Positions 26,623 to 35,632 of a DNA stretch of 64,000 bases are shown one piece after another; within the stretch, counting starts at the first letter, position 1; each line of letters starts with the position of its first letter. Below the pieces are notes generated by a model, which saw only the letters and a program-made list of their open reading frames with translations, was not told where the DNA came from and made no database searches. The DNA is taken from contig JASCNX010000002.1 of assembly GCA_029968055.1 (NCBI GenBank), forward strand, positions 434,001-498,000. The letters run 5' to 3'. The stretch comes from Xenophilus aerolatus. Its GTDB lineage: Bacteria; Pseudomonadota; Gammaproteobacteria; Burkholderiales; Burkholderiaceae_C. A program made the position numbers and the translations under genes.

Positions 26623-27644
26623 GGCTTGCGCGCCTGGGCGCGGTAGTCCTGCACGATCTGCTCGGCGTTGGCCACGCCCTTGCTGCGCGCCAGGTCGGCC
26701 CAGCGCTTGTTCAGCGATGCGGTGCGCGTCTCGACCTCCTTCACCAATGCGGCCGGCGCGACGCTGGTCTTGATGCCGCTGGCCTGGGCCAGGGCCTTGC
26801 CCTCGGCGTCGCGCTTGTCGAAGGCGCGGCCGAGTTCACGCGCGTAGGGCACGCCCGAGAGCTTGTCGATCTCGGCCTTGTCGGCTGCGCCGAGGCCCTC
26901 GTAGGCGCGCTTGTTCATCATGACGATGAAGGTCGAGTTGTACAGGCCGCCCGGAAACGCCGTGGCATGGCGCACCAGCTTGTCCAGCTTGTAGGTCACC
27001 AGCGCTTCCCAGGGCAGCCACACGCCGTCCATCACACCCGTCGACAGCAGTTCGTAGGATTCGGTCGCCGGCTTGAGCGTGGTGTTCGCGCCCAGCAGCT
27101 TGCCCACCTCGTTGACCACGCCGCCGCCGACGCGGAACTTCAGCCCCTGCAGGTCGGCCAGCGTCTGGATGTCCTTCTTCGTGTTGAACACCGTGCCGGG
27201 CCCGTGCGAGAACAGCGCCAGCACCTTCACGTCCTTGTACTCGGCCATCACCGGCGGCACCTTCTCGGCCAACTGCTGGAAGGCGACCGAGTTGGCCTCG
27301 GCCGATTCGCCCATCAGCGGCAGCTCGGCGATCTCCGACAGCGGGAAGCGCCCCGGCGTGTAGCCGATCACGGTCATCGCCACCTCTGCCAGCCCGTCGC
27401 GCACCGCGTTGTAGTGGCCCGGCGGATTGGTCACGGGCTGCGGCAGCGTCTTGAACTTGACACGGCCCTGCGTGGCCTGCTCGACCTTCTGCGACCAGTC
27501 CTGCATCACGCCGTGCACCGGATGGCCGGCGGGCAGCCACTGCGAGACGGTGAGCGTGGTCTGTGCCTGCGCTGCGGGGGCGACCAGCAGCGCCATGGCG
27601 GCGAGGCCGGCCGTGCGGCGAGTGAAATTCCGGATCCCGTTCAT
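26619..27644 (-). CDS. dctP: TRAP transporter solute-binding protein
   Basis: A 341-residue periplasmic DctP-family receptor. Signal peptide MNGIRNFTRRTAGLAAMALL with a cleavage site after AQA, about residue 27. Family landmarks are the segments PAGHPVHGVMQDWSQKVEQ, LQGLKFRVGGGVVNEVGKLL and GVMDGVWLPWEALVTYKL. The Arg in KFRVGG is the family's carboxylate-binding position, so a carboxylic acid ligand is likely. It is grouped with the permeases and two hydroxyacid-type dehydrogenases. Confidence 0.93.
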   Translation of the reverse strand: MNGIRNFTRRTAGLAAMALLVAPAAQAQTTLTVSQWLPAGHPVHGVMQDWSQKVEQATQGRVKFKTLPQPVTNPPGHYNAVRDGLAEVAMTVIGYTPGRFPLSEIAELPLMGESAEANSVAFQQLAEKVPPVMAEYKDVKVLALFSHGPGTVFNTKKDIQTLADLQGLKFRVGGGVVNEVGKLLGANTTLKPATESYELLSTGVMDGVWLPWEALVTYKLDKLVRHATAFPGGLYNSTFIVMMNKRAYEGLGAADKAEIDKLSGVPYARELGRAFDKRDAEGKALAQASGIKTSVAPAALVKEVETRTASLNKRWADLARSKGVANAEQIVQDYRAQARKP

Positions 27645-27706
27645 GTGCTGTCTCCTTCGTTGTTGAAATGCGCGCCCCTCGAACCGGGGCGTCGATGCGG
27701 TCGAAC

Positions 27707-28606
27707 TCAGTCCTGCGGCCGCGCCGAGCGCCAGGCGAGCAGCGCGCGCGACTGGTCGACGCCATCGCCCAGCGCCGCGCGGGCCTGCTGCCAGCGCTGG
27801 TGCACCAGCCGGCTGACCGGCGCGTCCACGGCCAGGTGCTCGCCCAGGCCGGCGGCGATGCCCACGTCCTTGGCCAGCAGGCCCAGCGCGAAGCCGGTGG
27901 CGAAGCGCTGCGTCACCACGTGCGGCGCGAACACGATCTCGCTGTTGAAGCTGCGGCCGGTGGAGACGTTGAGGATGTCCACCATCAGCGCCTCGTCGAG
28001 CCCGAAGCGCGCGCCGATCTGCAGCGCCTCGGCGGTCGCGGTATAGGCAGCCGCGGCGACGAAGTTGTTCAACGCCTTCATCGCATGGCCCGAGCCCGGA
28101 CCGCCGGTGCGGAACACGCGCTTGCCCAGGGCCTCGAAGACGGGCATCACCGCATCGATCTGTGCGGGATCGGCCGCACCGGCCATGATGGTCAGCGTGC
28201 CGGCCACCGCGCCGGGCACGCCGCCGGACACCGGCGCGTCGATGAAGCGCAGGCCCCGCGGGGCCAGGGCCTCGGCCAGCGCCTGGGAGCCGGTCGGCTC
28301 GGACGAACTCATGTCGATCACCGTGGTGCCACGCGCCAGCAGGGCCGCCAGGCCGCCCTGCGCCTCGAGCAGCACGTCGCGCACGATGGCGCCGGTCGGC
28401 AGCATGGTGACGACCACCTGCGTGCCCTCGGCCAGCGTGCGCCAGTCGGCGCAGGCCTGCGCGCCGTGGGCCTGTGCCACGCGTGCGGCGCGGTCGGTGT
28501 CGATGTCGAACACCTTCACATGCAAGCCTGCTTTCGCCAGGTTGGCCAGCATGGGCTCGCCCATGTTGCCCAGGCCGACGAGGGCGACGTGGTGGATCGC
28601 GCTCAC
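27707..28606 (-). CDS. NAD(P)-dependent 3-hydroxyisobutyrate dehydrogenase family enzyme (copy 2)
   Basis: A 299-residue paralogue of the gene at 23782-24726. It has GLGNMGEPMLANLAKAG (residues about 10-26), DAPVSGGVPGAVAGT (about 122) and catalytic Lys in GPGSGHAMKALNNF (about 171), a full set of family residues. It starts at GTG 28606, overlapping the upstream stop as GTGA. Reduction or oxidation of a small beta-hydroxyacid is known for the family. The presence of two copies around one TRAP system suggests related substrates or successive steps. Confidence 0.88.
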   Translation of the reverse strand: MSAIHHVALVGLGNMGEPMLANLAKAGLHVKVFDIDTDRAARVAQAHGAQACADWRTLAEGTQVVVTMLPTGAIVRDVLLEAQGGLAALLARGTTVIDMSSSEPTGSQALAEALAPRGLRFIDAPVSGGVPGAVAGTLTIMAGAADPAQIDAVMPVFEALGKRVFRTGGPGSGHAMKALNNFVAAAAYTATAEALQIGARFGLDEALMVDILNVSTGRSFNSEIVFAPHVVTQRFATGFALGLLAKDVGIAAGLGEHLAVDAPVSRLVHQRWQQARAALGDGVDQSRALLAWRSARPQD

Positions 28607-28998
28607 GCCTTCGCCTCCGCGCCGAACTCGCGCAGCGCCGCATCGGCGGTGTAGGTCGCATCCACGGCTGCGGGCACGCCGCAGTACACGGCGGCGTGGC
28701 GCATCAGCTCGCGCAGCTCGTCCACGGTCACGCCGTTGGCGAGCGCGCCCTTGATGTGCCAGCGCAGCTCGTGCGAGCGGCCCATGCCGATCAGCAGCGC
28801 GATCGTCAGCAGGCTGCGCAGGCGGCGGTCCAGGCCGGGCCGGCTCCAGACCTCGCCGAAGCATTGCTGCGTCACCACGTCCTGGATCGGGCGCACGAAG
28901 TCGCTCGCGTCGGCGATCTGTTTGTCGGTGAACTCGGCACCGAACATGGCGTGGCGGATGGCCAGGCCGGCGTCGTACACGGGGTTGCTGTCACTCAC
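28603..28998 (-). CDS. Carboxymuconolactone decarboxylase family protein
   Basis: A 131-residue PcaC-like protein from GTG 28998, with AGGAGA about 9 bases upstream. The family motif is SHELRWHIKGALANGVTVDE (residues about 74-93), followed by MRHAAVYCGVPAA. True 4-carboxymuconolactone decarboxylases act in the protocatechuate branch, while many relatives have other roles. No other protocatechuate genes lie nearby, so the specific reaction is uncertain. Confidence 0.85.
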   Translation of the reverse strand: MSDSNPVYDAGLAIRHAMFGAEFTDKQIADASDFVRPIQDVVTQQCFGEVWSRPGLDRRLRSLLTIALLIGMGRSHELRWHIKGALANGVTVDELRELMRHAAVYCGVPAAVDATYTADAALREFGAEAKA

Positions 28999-29033
28999 TG
29001 GGATGTCTCCTCGTCTCGTCGGAATCGTCGGGA

Positions 29034-30515
29034 TCAGTAGGCGATGCACACCGACTTGAGCTCGGTGTAGGCCTCGATGGCGCTGCGGCCGTGCTCGCGG
29101 CCCACGCCGGAGGACTTGAAGCCGCCGAAGGGCATGGCCGGGTCGACCATGTTGTGGGTGTTGACCCACACGGTGCCGGCCTGCAGCGCGTCGATGGCGC
29201 GCTGCGCGCGGCGCAGGTCGTTGGTCCACACGCTGGCGCCCAGGCCGTAGGCCGAGTCGTTGGCCTGCTGCAGCACGCTGTCCATGTCGTCGTAGGGCAT
29301 CGCCACCAGCACCGGGCCGAACACCTCTTCGCTCACCAGCGTCAGCGGCTTGTTGGCGGTGTTGGCGACGATGGTCGGCCGCACGAAGTAGCCCGGCCCT
29401 TCGCCCGCGCGGCCGCCGGCGACCAGTTCGCCGCCCTCGGCCGCGCCGGTGGCCATGAGCGTCATCACGCGGTCGCGGTGGCGGGCCGACACCATCGGGC
29501 CCATCTGCGCATTGGCGTCGAAGCCCGAGCCCAGCACCGTGCCATCGGCGACCTGCGCCAGGCCCGCGACCACTTTCTCGTAGAGCTTCTTCGCCACGTA
29601 CAGGCGCGATCCCGCCGTGCAGACCTGGCCGTGGTTGAAGAAGATGGCGCCGGCCGCCCCCGCGACGGCGGTCTCCACGTCCATGTCGTCCAGCACGATC
29701 ACGGGGCTCTTGCCGCCGAGTTCCAGCGCCACGCGGCGGATGTCGCGCCCGCACTGCGCGCCGATGAGGCGGCCGACCTCGGTCGAACCCGTGAACGAGA
29801 TCTTGTCGACACCCGGATGGCGTACCAGGGCGGCACCCGCCGTTTCGCCATCGCCCGTCACCACGTTGAGCACGCCCGGTGGCAGGCCCGCCTCCAGGGC
29901 CAGCTCGGCCAGGCGCAGGGCCGTGAGCGGCGTCTCCTCGGCGGGCTTGAGCACCACGGTGCAGCCCGTGGCGAGCGCGGGCGCGATCTTCCACATCGCC
30001 ATCGCGAGCGGGAAGTTCCACGGCACGATGGCGCCCACCACGCCCACCGGCACGCGCTGGGTGCTGGTGCGGTACTTCGTGCCCGGCGGGAAGGGGATCG
30101 AGACCTCGAAGCTGCTGCCCTCGACCTTGGTGGCCCAGCCGGCCATGTAGCGCAGCCACTGCGCGCTGCCGCCCACTTCGATGGCGTGCGACCAGGGCAG
30201 CAGCTTGCCCTGGTTGAGGGTTTCCAGCTGCGCCAGCTCGTCGGCGTGCGCCTCGATCAGGTCCGCGAGGCGGCTCATGATGCGCTCGCGCGCATAGGGC
30301 GTCAGGCCGGCCCACGCGGGCGCGGCGAGTGCGGCGCGTGCGGCGGCCACGGCCGCGTCCACGTCGTCGGCCGTGGCCTGCGGCACCTGGGCGATCTCTT
30401 CGCCGGTCGCGGGGTTGTAGACGGCGAACGTGCGGCCATCGGCGGCATCGCGCCATTCGCCGCCGATGAACATGCGGCTGCGCAGCGCCGCGGCGGCGGG
30501 GGCGGGAATCGGCAT
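29034..30515 (-). CDS. Aldehyde dehydrogenase (phenylacetaldehyde dehydrogenase-like)
   Basis: A 493-residue NAD(P)-dependent aldehyde dehydrogenase. Visible elements are VPWNFPLAMAMWKIAPALA (Asn of the oxyanion hole), FTGSTEVGR, catalytic Glu in LELGGKSP (about 265), catalytic Cys in FFNHGQVCTAGSR (about 299) and the C-terminal FGGFKSSGVGREHG. The Arg/Gly-rich FeaR-like regulator just upstream suggests an arylacetaldehyde or amine-derived aldehyde. That substrate is inference. Confidence 0.92.
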   Translation of the reverse strand: MPIPAPAAAALRSRMFIGGEWRDAADGRTFAVYNPATGEEIAQVPQATADDVDAAVAAARAALAAPAWAGLTPYARERIMSRLADLIEAHADELAQLETLNQGKLLPWSHAIEVGGSAQWLRYMAGWATKVEGSSFEVSIPFPPGTKYRTSTQRVPVGVVGAIVPWNFPLAMAMWKIAPALATGCTVVLKPAEETPLTALRLAELALEAGLPPGVLNVVTGDGETAGAALVRHPGVDKISFTGSTEVGRLIGAQCGRDIRRVALELGGKSPVIVLDDMDVETAVAGAAGAIFFNHGQVCTAGSRLYVAKKLYEKVVAGLAQVADGTVLGSGFDANAQMGPMVSARHRDRVMTLMATGAAEGGELVAGGRAGEGPGYFVRPTIVANTANKPLTLVSEEVFGPVLVAMPYDDMDSVLQQANDSAYGLGASVWTNDLRRAQRAIDALQAGTVWVNTHNMVDPAMPFGGFKSSGVGREHGRSAIEAYTELKSVCIAY

Positions 30516-30656
30516 CGGTGGTGTCTCCTTCGGGGCGACGGGGTGTCGCCGGAGACGCGATCTTCAAAGCCGGCCCGAGGGCACGGCTTGGCGATTCGTG
30601 CAGGGCGCTTGTCTGGTTGCGCAGCCCTCGGGAAAGTACCGAGGGGGGCGCACCGG

Positions 30657-31625
30657 TCAGCCGCGCACGCCCCGCTCGCGCCAGACCGAGGGCGCCATGC
30701 CGAAGCGGGCATGGAAGGCGCGGCTGAAGTGCGCCGGGTCGGCGAAGCCGCTGCGCTGCGCGATGACGCCGAGCGCCAGGTCGCGGCCCGGCTCCTGCGC
30801 CATCAGCTGCTGTGCGCGGGCCAGGCGTGCGTCCTGGATGAAGGCACGCGGCGTGCGCTGGCTGCCCAGGAAGAGGTTGTAGAGGCTGCGGCGCGACATG
30901 CCGAAGGCCTCGGCCACGCGCTCGGGCGTGAGGCCCGGCTCGGCCAGATGCTCGAGGATCCAGCGCTCGATGCGCTGCAGCCGTGCGCCGCCTTCCGCCT
31001 CGGCGGGCACCGTGTGCTGGCGGGCGTGCGTGTCGATCGCGCACTCCGCCAGCGCCGTGACCGAGGCCTGCAGCGTGCGCTGCTCGTCCTCGGGCAGGCG
31101 CGCATCGTCGCGCAGCATGCCCGCGAGCGCCGACATCACGATGCGCGGCGCGCCGCGCCCGTCGAGTGCGCGCCCGGCGAGCGCGTGCACCGCCGGGCCC
31201 CAGCCGGGGCAGACGGTCTGCGGCAGCAGCAGCACCATGAAGCGGGCGCGTTCGCTCGATTCGATCTGGTATTCGCGCGTCGTGTCGTACACCGACCATT
31301 GCCCCGGCCGCAGCTGCGCGGTGCGCCCGCCCTGCGCCACGCGGCTGTGGCCCTGCAGCTGCCAGAACAACTTGAAGTAGCGCGCGTCGCAGCGCTCGGC
31401 CGCCACGCGCCGCCGGATCACCCGCGTGGCCGGCACCGACAGCTCGGCCGCCAGGCTGTCGCCGAAGCGCGCCACCAGCGCCGTCGCCCGGAAGTGCGCG
31501 GGGTCGTCGGCGCGGCAGTCCAGCTGCAGGAAGTGGGTGTTGGTGTTCTCCTGCCAGGCCGCCACGCTGCCCAGCTGCAGTTCGGTCGGCGCGCCGGCGG
31601 TCGCCGGCAGTCCGGATGCGTTCAC
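30657..31625 (-). CDS. AraC family regulator, FeaR-like
   Basis: About 322 residues, starting at GTG 31625 (VNASGLPAT); the N-terminus is not certain. An N-terminal AraC_binding_2-type sensor domain spans residues about 15-190 (RYFKLFWQLQGHSRV, RPGQWSVYDTTREYQI). Two C-terminal helix-turn-helix motifs follow (LTPERVAEAFGMSRRSLYNLF; LGVIAQRSGFADPAHFSRAF). FeaR in E. coli controls phenylacetaldehyde dehydrogenase feaB, and here an aldehyde dehydrogenase lies 141 bases downstream. It probably activates the 30.5-23.8 kb operon. Confidence 0.88.
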   Translation of the reverse strand: MNASGLPATAGAPTELQLGSVAAWQENTNTHFLQLDCRADDPAHFRATALVARFGDSLAAELSVPATRVIRRRVAAERCDARYFKLFWQLQGHSRVAQGGRTAQLRPGQWSVYDTTREYQIESSERARFMVLLLPQTVCPGWGPAVHALAGRALDGRGAPRIVMSALAGMLRDDARLPEDEQRTLQASVTALAECAIDTHARQHTVPAEAEGGARLQRIERWILEHLAEPGLTPERVAEAFGMSRRSLYNLFLGSQRTPRAFIQDARLARAQQLMAQEPGRDLALGVIAQRSGFADPAHFSRAFHARFGMAPSVWRERGVRG

Positions 31626-31731
31626 CTGCGCGCTCCTCGTTCCTGAGGCTTCAACGAAAGAATGGCTGTGCCGTGCCGGCGCCGCCCGCGCGGTCGGCGG
31701 CGATCGGCGCGGCGGCGGCTGCGGGCCCGGC

Positions 31732-32715
31732 TCAGTCGAGGCGCACGCCCGAGGTCTTGATGACCTGGCCCCAGTGGGCGCTCTCGGCACGTGCCAGGTC
31801 GTGGAAGTCCTTCGGCGATCCCGGCAGGGCCTCGAAGCCGAACTCGCCGAACACCTGCTGGATGCGCGGCGTCGCGAGCGCCTTGCGCAGTTCGGCGTTC
31901 AGGCGATTGACGACCTCGGGACTCATGCCCGCCGGGCCGATCAGGCCGTGGAAGGCGAAGGCATTGACCTCGGCGTAGCCGAGCTCGGCGAAGGTCGGCA
32001 CGTCGGGCAGCGCCTTGGCGCGCTGCGGCAGCGCCACGGCCAGCGCACGCAGCTTGCCGGTCTTGATGTAGGGCAGTGCGGCGGTCAGGTCGAGCATCAT
32101 CATCGGCACCTGGCCGCCCATGATGTCCTGCAGGGCCGGCGCGCCGCCCTTGTACGCCACGTGCGTGATGGTCAGCCCGGCCTTCTGCTTGAACAGCTCC
32201 ATCGCCATGTGGTGCGGCGTGCCGATGCCCGGCGATGCGTAGCTGGCCTTGTCGCCCTGCGCCTTCACGTAGTTGACGAACTGCGCCAGGTTCTGCGCCT
32301 GGAAGTCGGGCCGCACGACCAGTGCCAGCGGAATGCGCCCGATGGCGCCGATGTAGGTGAAGTCGGTGGCGGGCTTGTACGGCAGCTTGGCGAACATGTG
32401 CTCGTTGAAGAGCAGCGCCGCGTTCTCCGCCTGCATGATGGTGTAGCCGTCGGGCTTGGCCTGCATCAGCGCGCCCACGGCGATGTTGGTCGAGGCGCCC
32501 GGCCGGTTGTCGATCAGCAGCGGCTGGCCGAGCGAGGGCTGCATCGCATCGGCGAGCTGGCGCGCGATGTTGTCGGTGCCGCCGCCGGCCGCGTAGGGCA
32601 CCAGCCACTTGATGGGTTGGCTCGGGTAGCTGCCCTGGGCCGAGGCGGCAGGGCCACCGAGGGCCAGCGCGCAGGCGATGGCGGCGCCGAAGGCGCGGGC
32701 GAGGTGTCGGATCAT
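31732..32715 (-). CDS. Bug-type tripartite tricarboxylate transporter solute-binding protein
   Basis: A 327-residue periplasmic receptor (TctC/Bug family). The signal peptide MIRHLARAFGAAIACALAL is cleaved after ASA, about residue 26. Family hallmarks are PIKWLVPYAAGGGTDNIAR, NRPGASTNIAVGALMQAKPDGYT, HVAYKGGAPALQDIMGG and a C-terminal helix. No TctA/TctB genes are nearby, as is usual for the many orphan Bug proteins of Burkholderiales. It is probably the importer receptor for the substrate of this LysR-linked cluster. Confidence 0.92.
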   Translation of the reverse strand: MIRHLARAFGAAIACALALGGPAASAQGSYPSQPIKWLVPYAAGGGTDNIARQLADAMQPSLGQPLLIDNRPGASTNIAVGALMQAKPDGYTIMQAENAALLFNEHMFAKLPYKPATDFTYIGAIGRIPLALVVRPDFQAQNLAQFVNYVKAQGDKASYASPGIGTPHHMAMELFKQKAGLTITHVAYKGGAPALQDIMGGQVPMMMLDLTAALPYIKTGKLRALAVALPQRAKALPDVPTFAELGYAEVNAFAFHGLIGPAGMSPEVVNRLNAELRKALATPRIQQVFGEFGFEALPGSPKDFHDLARAESAHWGQVIKTSGVRLD

Positions 32716-32761
32716 CGGTGTGTCTCCTGGGGGTCGTTGTCGTTGATGTCGGAAATCCGGT

Positions 32762-33724
32762 TCAGCCGCGCAGCACCTGCCAGAGCTCGCGGTCGCGCTC
32801 GGCGGTCCACACGACCGGGTGCTCGGTGCCGGTGAGCTCGTCGTAGGCGCGCGAGACGTCGAAGGGCAGCACGTGCTGGAACACCGGCCAATTGCCGAAG
32901 CGCGGCGTCATGGCGGCCTCGGCACGCGCGAAGCAGCCCTTGAGCGTGTCGCCGGCGTCGATGCCCGCGCGCACGGCGCCCAGCAGGGTCGACAGGAAGT
33001 CCTTGGTGAGGTCGATCGCCTCGGCACAGGCGGCTTCGTCCTGGAGCACCGCGCCGCGGCCCGGCACCAGCACGCGCGGGCGCAGCGCCTTCACGGCATC
33101 GAGCGTGCCCGCCCAGTCCTGGATGTAGGCATCGCCTGCGTACACGCCGCAGTGGTTCTCCACCACGTCGCCCGAGAAGCACACGCCGCAGTCGGGCAGC
33201 CAGGCGACGGTGTCGCCGCTGGAATGGCCGCGGCCGAGCGCCAGCAGGCGCAGCTCGCGGCCCGCGCCCTGCCACAGGCTCATCTCGCCCGCGAAGCTCA
33301 TCGTCGGCATGGTCAGGCCGGGAATCTCCTCCACGCCCTGGAACAGGCGCGGGAAGCGGCCCACCTCGGAGTCGAAGTCGGCCTGGCCGCGGGTGCGGAT
33401 CCAGTCGAGCGTGCCGTTGCTGGCAATGATGGCCTGCACCTCGGGGAACGCGCTCGCGCCCATCACGCGCACCGCGTGGTAGTGGGTGAGCACGACGTAC
33501 TTGATCGGCTTGTCGGTCACCGTGCGGATGGCGGCGAGGAAGTCGCGTGCCATGCGCGGCGTGGGCCGCGTGTCGATCAGCACCACGTGCTCGTCGCCGA
33601 CCACGAAGCCGCAGTTGGGATCGAAGTCGCTGATGTAGCCGTAGACGCCGGGCGCGAGTTCCCGCAGCTGGGGCTTCTGCTCGCGCGTGTCGGAGGCGGA
33701 GGCGAAGGAGACGGTGGTGTTCAT
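32762..33724 (-). CDS. Metallo-beta-lactamase-fold hydrolase with altered metal motif
   Basis: A 320-residue MBL-fold protein from ATG 33724 (MNTTVSFAS). The fold signature THxHxDH is replaced by LTHYHAVRVMG (His81, His83 kept; Asp and the last His changed to Val85 and Arg86). GHSSGD (about 167) and FSGDVVE (about 187) are retained. So the second metal site is probably lost or changed. Fold assignment is sound, but the reaction is unknown. It sits between the DUF2783 and Bug genes. Confidence 0.82.
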   Translation of the reverse strand: MNTTVSFASASDTREQKPQLRELAPGVYGYISDFDPNCGFVVGDEHVVLIDTRPTPRMARDFLAAIRTVTDKPIKYVVLTHYHAVRVMGASAFPEVQAIIASNGTLDWIRTRGQADFDSEVGRFPRLFQGVEEIPGLTMPTMSFAGEMSLWQGAGRELRLLALGRGHSSGDTVAWLPDCGVCFSGDVVENHCGVYAGDAYIQDWAGTLDAVKALRPRVLVPGRGAVLQDEAACAEAIDLTKDFLSTLLGAVRAGIDAGDTLKGCFARAEAAMTPRFGNWPVFQHVLPFDVSRAYDELTGTEHPVVWTAERDRELWQVLRG

Positions 33725-33745
33725 CGTGGATCGTGGGAGTCGGGT

Positions 33746-33937
33746 TCAGGCGGCTTCTCGCGCCGCCGCGATGCAGGCCAGCAGCGTGGCCTGGTCGCTG
33801 CACTGGTTGGCCAGCAGCAGCACCAGGCGGGCGTTGAGGTCGGCGCTCGCGTCGTCGCTCAGGCCCTCGTGGGCCTGCAGCCATGCGGCGTAGAAGCCGT
33901 CGGGGTCGGGGATGTGGGGCTCGGTGATCAGGGGCAT
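33746..33937 (-). CDS. DUF2783 small protein
   Basis: A 63-residue protein: MPLITEPHIPDPDGFYAAWL, then LSDDASADLNARLVLLLANQ, the DUF2783 pattern. The family is typically found next to FAD-dependent aromatic hydroxylases, as here (hydroxylase stop 7 bases upstream). It may be a small accessory subunit or chaperone of the hydroxylase. No function is established. Confidence 0.82.
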   Translation of the reverse strand: MPLITEPHIPDPDGFYAAWLQAHEGLSDDASADLNARLVLLLANQCSDQATLLACIAAAREAA

Positions 33938-33944
33938 GGCGCAA

Positions 33945-35582
33945 TCAGTTCAGTGCGAAGGCGGTGCGGACGGCAGCGGCCACGGCGGCCGGCGTCGGTG
34001 CGGCCAGGCGCGCTGCGCGGTAGCCGTCGGGCCGCACCAGCAGCAGGCTGCCGGGCGTCGCGAGGTCCAGGTGCGCCAGCTCCGGCTCGCCGGCCTCGAA
34101 GGCCGCCAGGCCGCTGCTGCCGCCGAGCGCGACCAGCCGCACGGGCAGGCCCGCGAGGGCCGTGGACATCGCCTCGGCGTCGGCCGCGGAGGGCGCGCGC
34201 CACAGCACGAGCCCGTGCGTGCCCTCGCGCAGCAGCTGCGCCAGCGTCGTCGTCGCGCCGCCCGCGGCGCGCAGCGCCACGTTCTGCACCGTGCGGCTGC
34301 CTTCGGGCAGATGCGGCGCGCTCGGGTAGTCGTTGGCCACCGACATGCGCCCTGTGTTGACCAGGCCGCGCGCGAAGGCATGGCGCTTGGCGAGCGCGAC
34401 CACAGCATGGCGCATGACGTGCTCGGCCTTCGAGCGCGGCGCGAGGAAACGGGCCGAGCGGCTCGTCACCTCGAGGTTCTTCTCGGCCGCCGGGCGACGC
34501 TCGGCGTCGTAGCTGTCGAGCAGGGTGGCGTCGGCGCGGCCGCCCAGCACCAGCGCGAACTTCCACGCCAGGTTGGCAGCGTCCTGGATGCCCGTGTTGC
34601 CGCCACGTGCGCCGAACGGGCTCACCACGTGGGCCGCGTCGCCAATGAAGAAGATGCGCCCGTGGCGAAAGCGCTCCAGCAGGTGGTCGCGGTAGCCGTA
34701 GGGGCCGATCCAGACGAACTCGAACTCCACGTCGGGCCCGAGCTGTTCGCGCAGGCGCGCGCCGGCCACTTCGGGCTTGCTGATCTCGGCCACGTCGCAG
34801 TCCTCGGGCATCTGGTAGTCCATGCGCCAGACGCCGTCGCCCATCAGGTGCTGCCACACGCCGCGGCCGTCGTTGAAGGGCGCATCGACCCAGGTCCAGC
34901 GCTCGATGGGCAGCGGCTTCTTGAAGCGCACGTCGCTGATGCACCAGCGGTCGGTGCTGCGCGAGGCGTGCGCGGGCAGGTCGAGCTGCGTGCGGATGGG
35001 GCTGTTGGCGCCGGTGGCGTCGACGACGTAGCCGGCCTCCAGCGCGTAGGCGCCGGCGGGCGTCTCCACCTGCAGGGTCGCCCCGTCCTCGCGCGGCGCG
35101 ATGTGGGTGAGGCGGCTCTTCCAGCGCAGGTCCGTGAGGCCCAGTTCGAGGATGCGCTCGACCAGGAACCACTCGATGTAGAACTGCTGCAGGTTGATGA
35201 AGGGCGGCTGCACCGAGCAGCTGTCGGTCTTCAGGTTGAAGCTGTAGACCTCCTCCTCGCCCGAGAAGGTCTTGCCGAAGGACCAGGTGATGCCCTTGGC
35301 CGCGATGCGTTCGTAGATCCCCAGGCGCTCGAAGATCTCCAGGCTCTTCTGCGCATAGCAGATGCCGCGCGAGGAGGCGCCGCGCACGCCGACGGTGTCG
35401 TCCTCGTCCAGCAGCACCGAGCGGATGCCGCGCACCGCGAGGTCGCAGGCCAGCGTGAGGCCCGACAGCCCGCCGCCCACGATGACGATCGGGTGGCGCG
35501 TGGCATCGCCCTCGAGTTCCGGCGGTGGCACGAAGGGCCAGCTCGGCAGCGCGTAGGGCTCGGCGAATCGGAAGCTTTCCAT
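33945..35582 (-). CDS. FAD-dependent aromatic hydroxylase (MhpA/PHBH family)
   Basis: About 545 residues from ATG 35582 (MESFRF); an ATG at 35618 would add 12. It is a class A flavin monooxygenase that hydroxylates phenolic rings with NAD(P)H and O2. Motifs are the FAD dinucleotide site VIVGGGLSGLTLACDLAVRG (about 32-51), the YVVDATGANSPIR segment (the family's DG motif region) and the second FAD site FFIGDAAHVVSPFGARGGN (about 300). The C-terminal thioredoxin-like domain is at about 420-545. Ring hydroxylation upstream of the VOC dioxygenase is inferred. Confidence 0.9.
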   Translation of the reverse strand: MESFRFAEPYALPSWPFVPPPELEGDATRHPIVIVGGGLSGLTLACDLAVRGIRSVLLDEDDTVGVRGASSRGICYAQKSLEIFERLGIYERIAAKGITWSFGKTFSGEEEVYSFNLKTDSCSVQPPFINLQQFYIEWFLVERILELGLTDLRWKSRLTHIAPREDGATLQVETPAGAYALEAGYVVDATGANSPIRTQLDLPAHASRSTDRWCISDVRFKKPLPIERWTWVDAPFNDGRGVWQHLMGDGVWRMDYQMPEDCDVAEISKPEVAGARLREQLGPDVEFEFVWIGPYGYRDHLLERFRHGRIFFIGDAAHVVSPFGARGGNTGIQDAANLAWKFALVLGGRADATLLDSYDAERRPAAEKNLEVTSRSARFLAPRSKAEHVMRHAVVALAKRHAFARGLVNTGRMSVANDYPSAPHLPEGSRTVQNVALRAAGGATTTLAQLLREGTHGLVLWRAPSAADAEAMSTALAGLPVRLVALGGSSGLAAFEAGEPELAHLDLATPGSLLLVRPDGYRAARLAAPTPAAVAAAVRTAFALN

Positions 35583-35632
35583 GATGGGGGGTGTCTCGGG
35601 TCGTTCTTCTTGGCGCATCGCGCGCTCTTGCG

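Noticed and set aside
26619-28661. Apparent fusion of a dehydrogenase to the TRAP binding protein
   Set aside because: The binding protein has its own ATG and signal peptide at 27644. The upstream stretch is an out-of-frame reading of the dehydrogenase gene.
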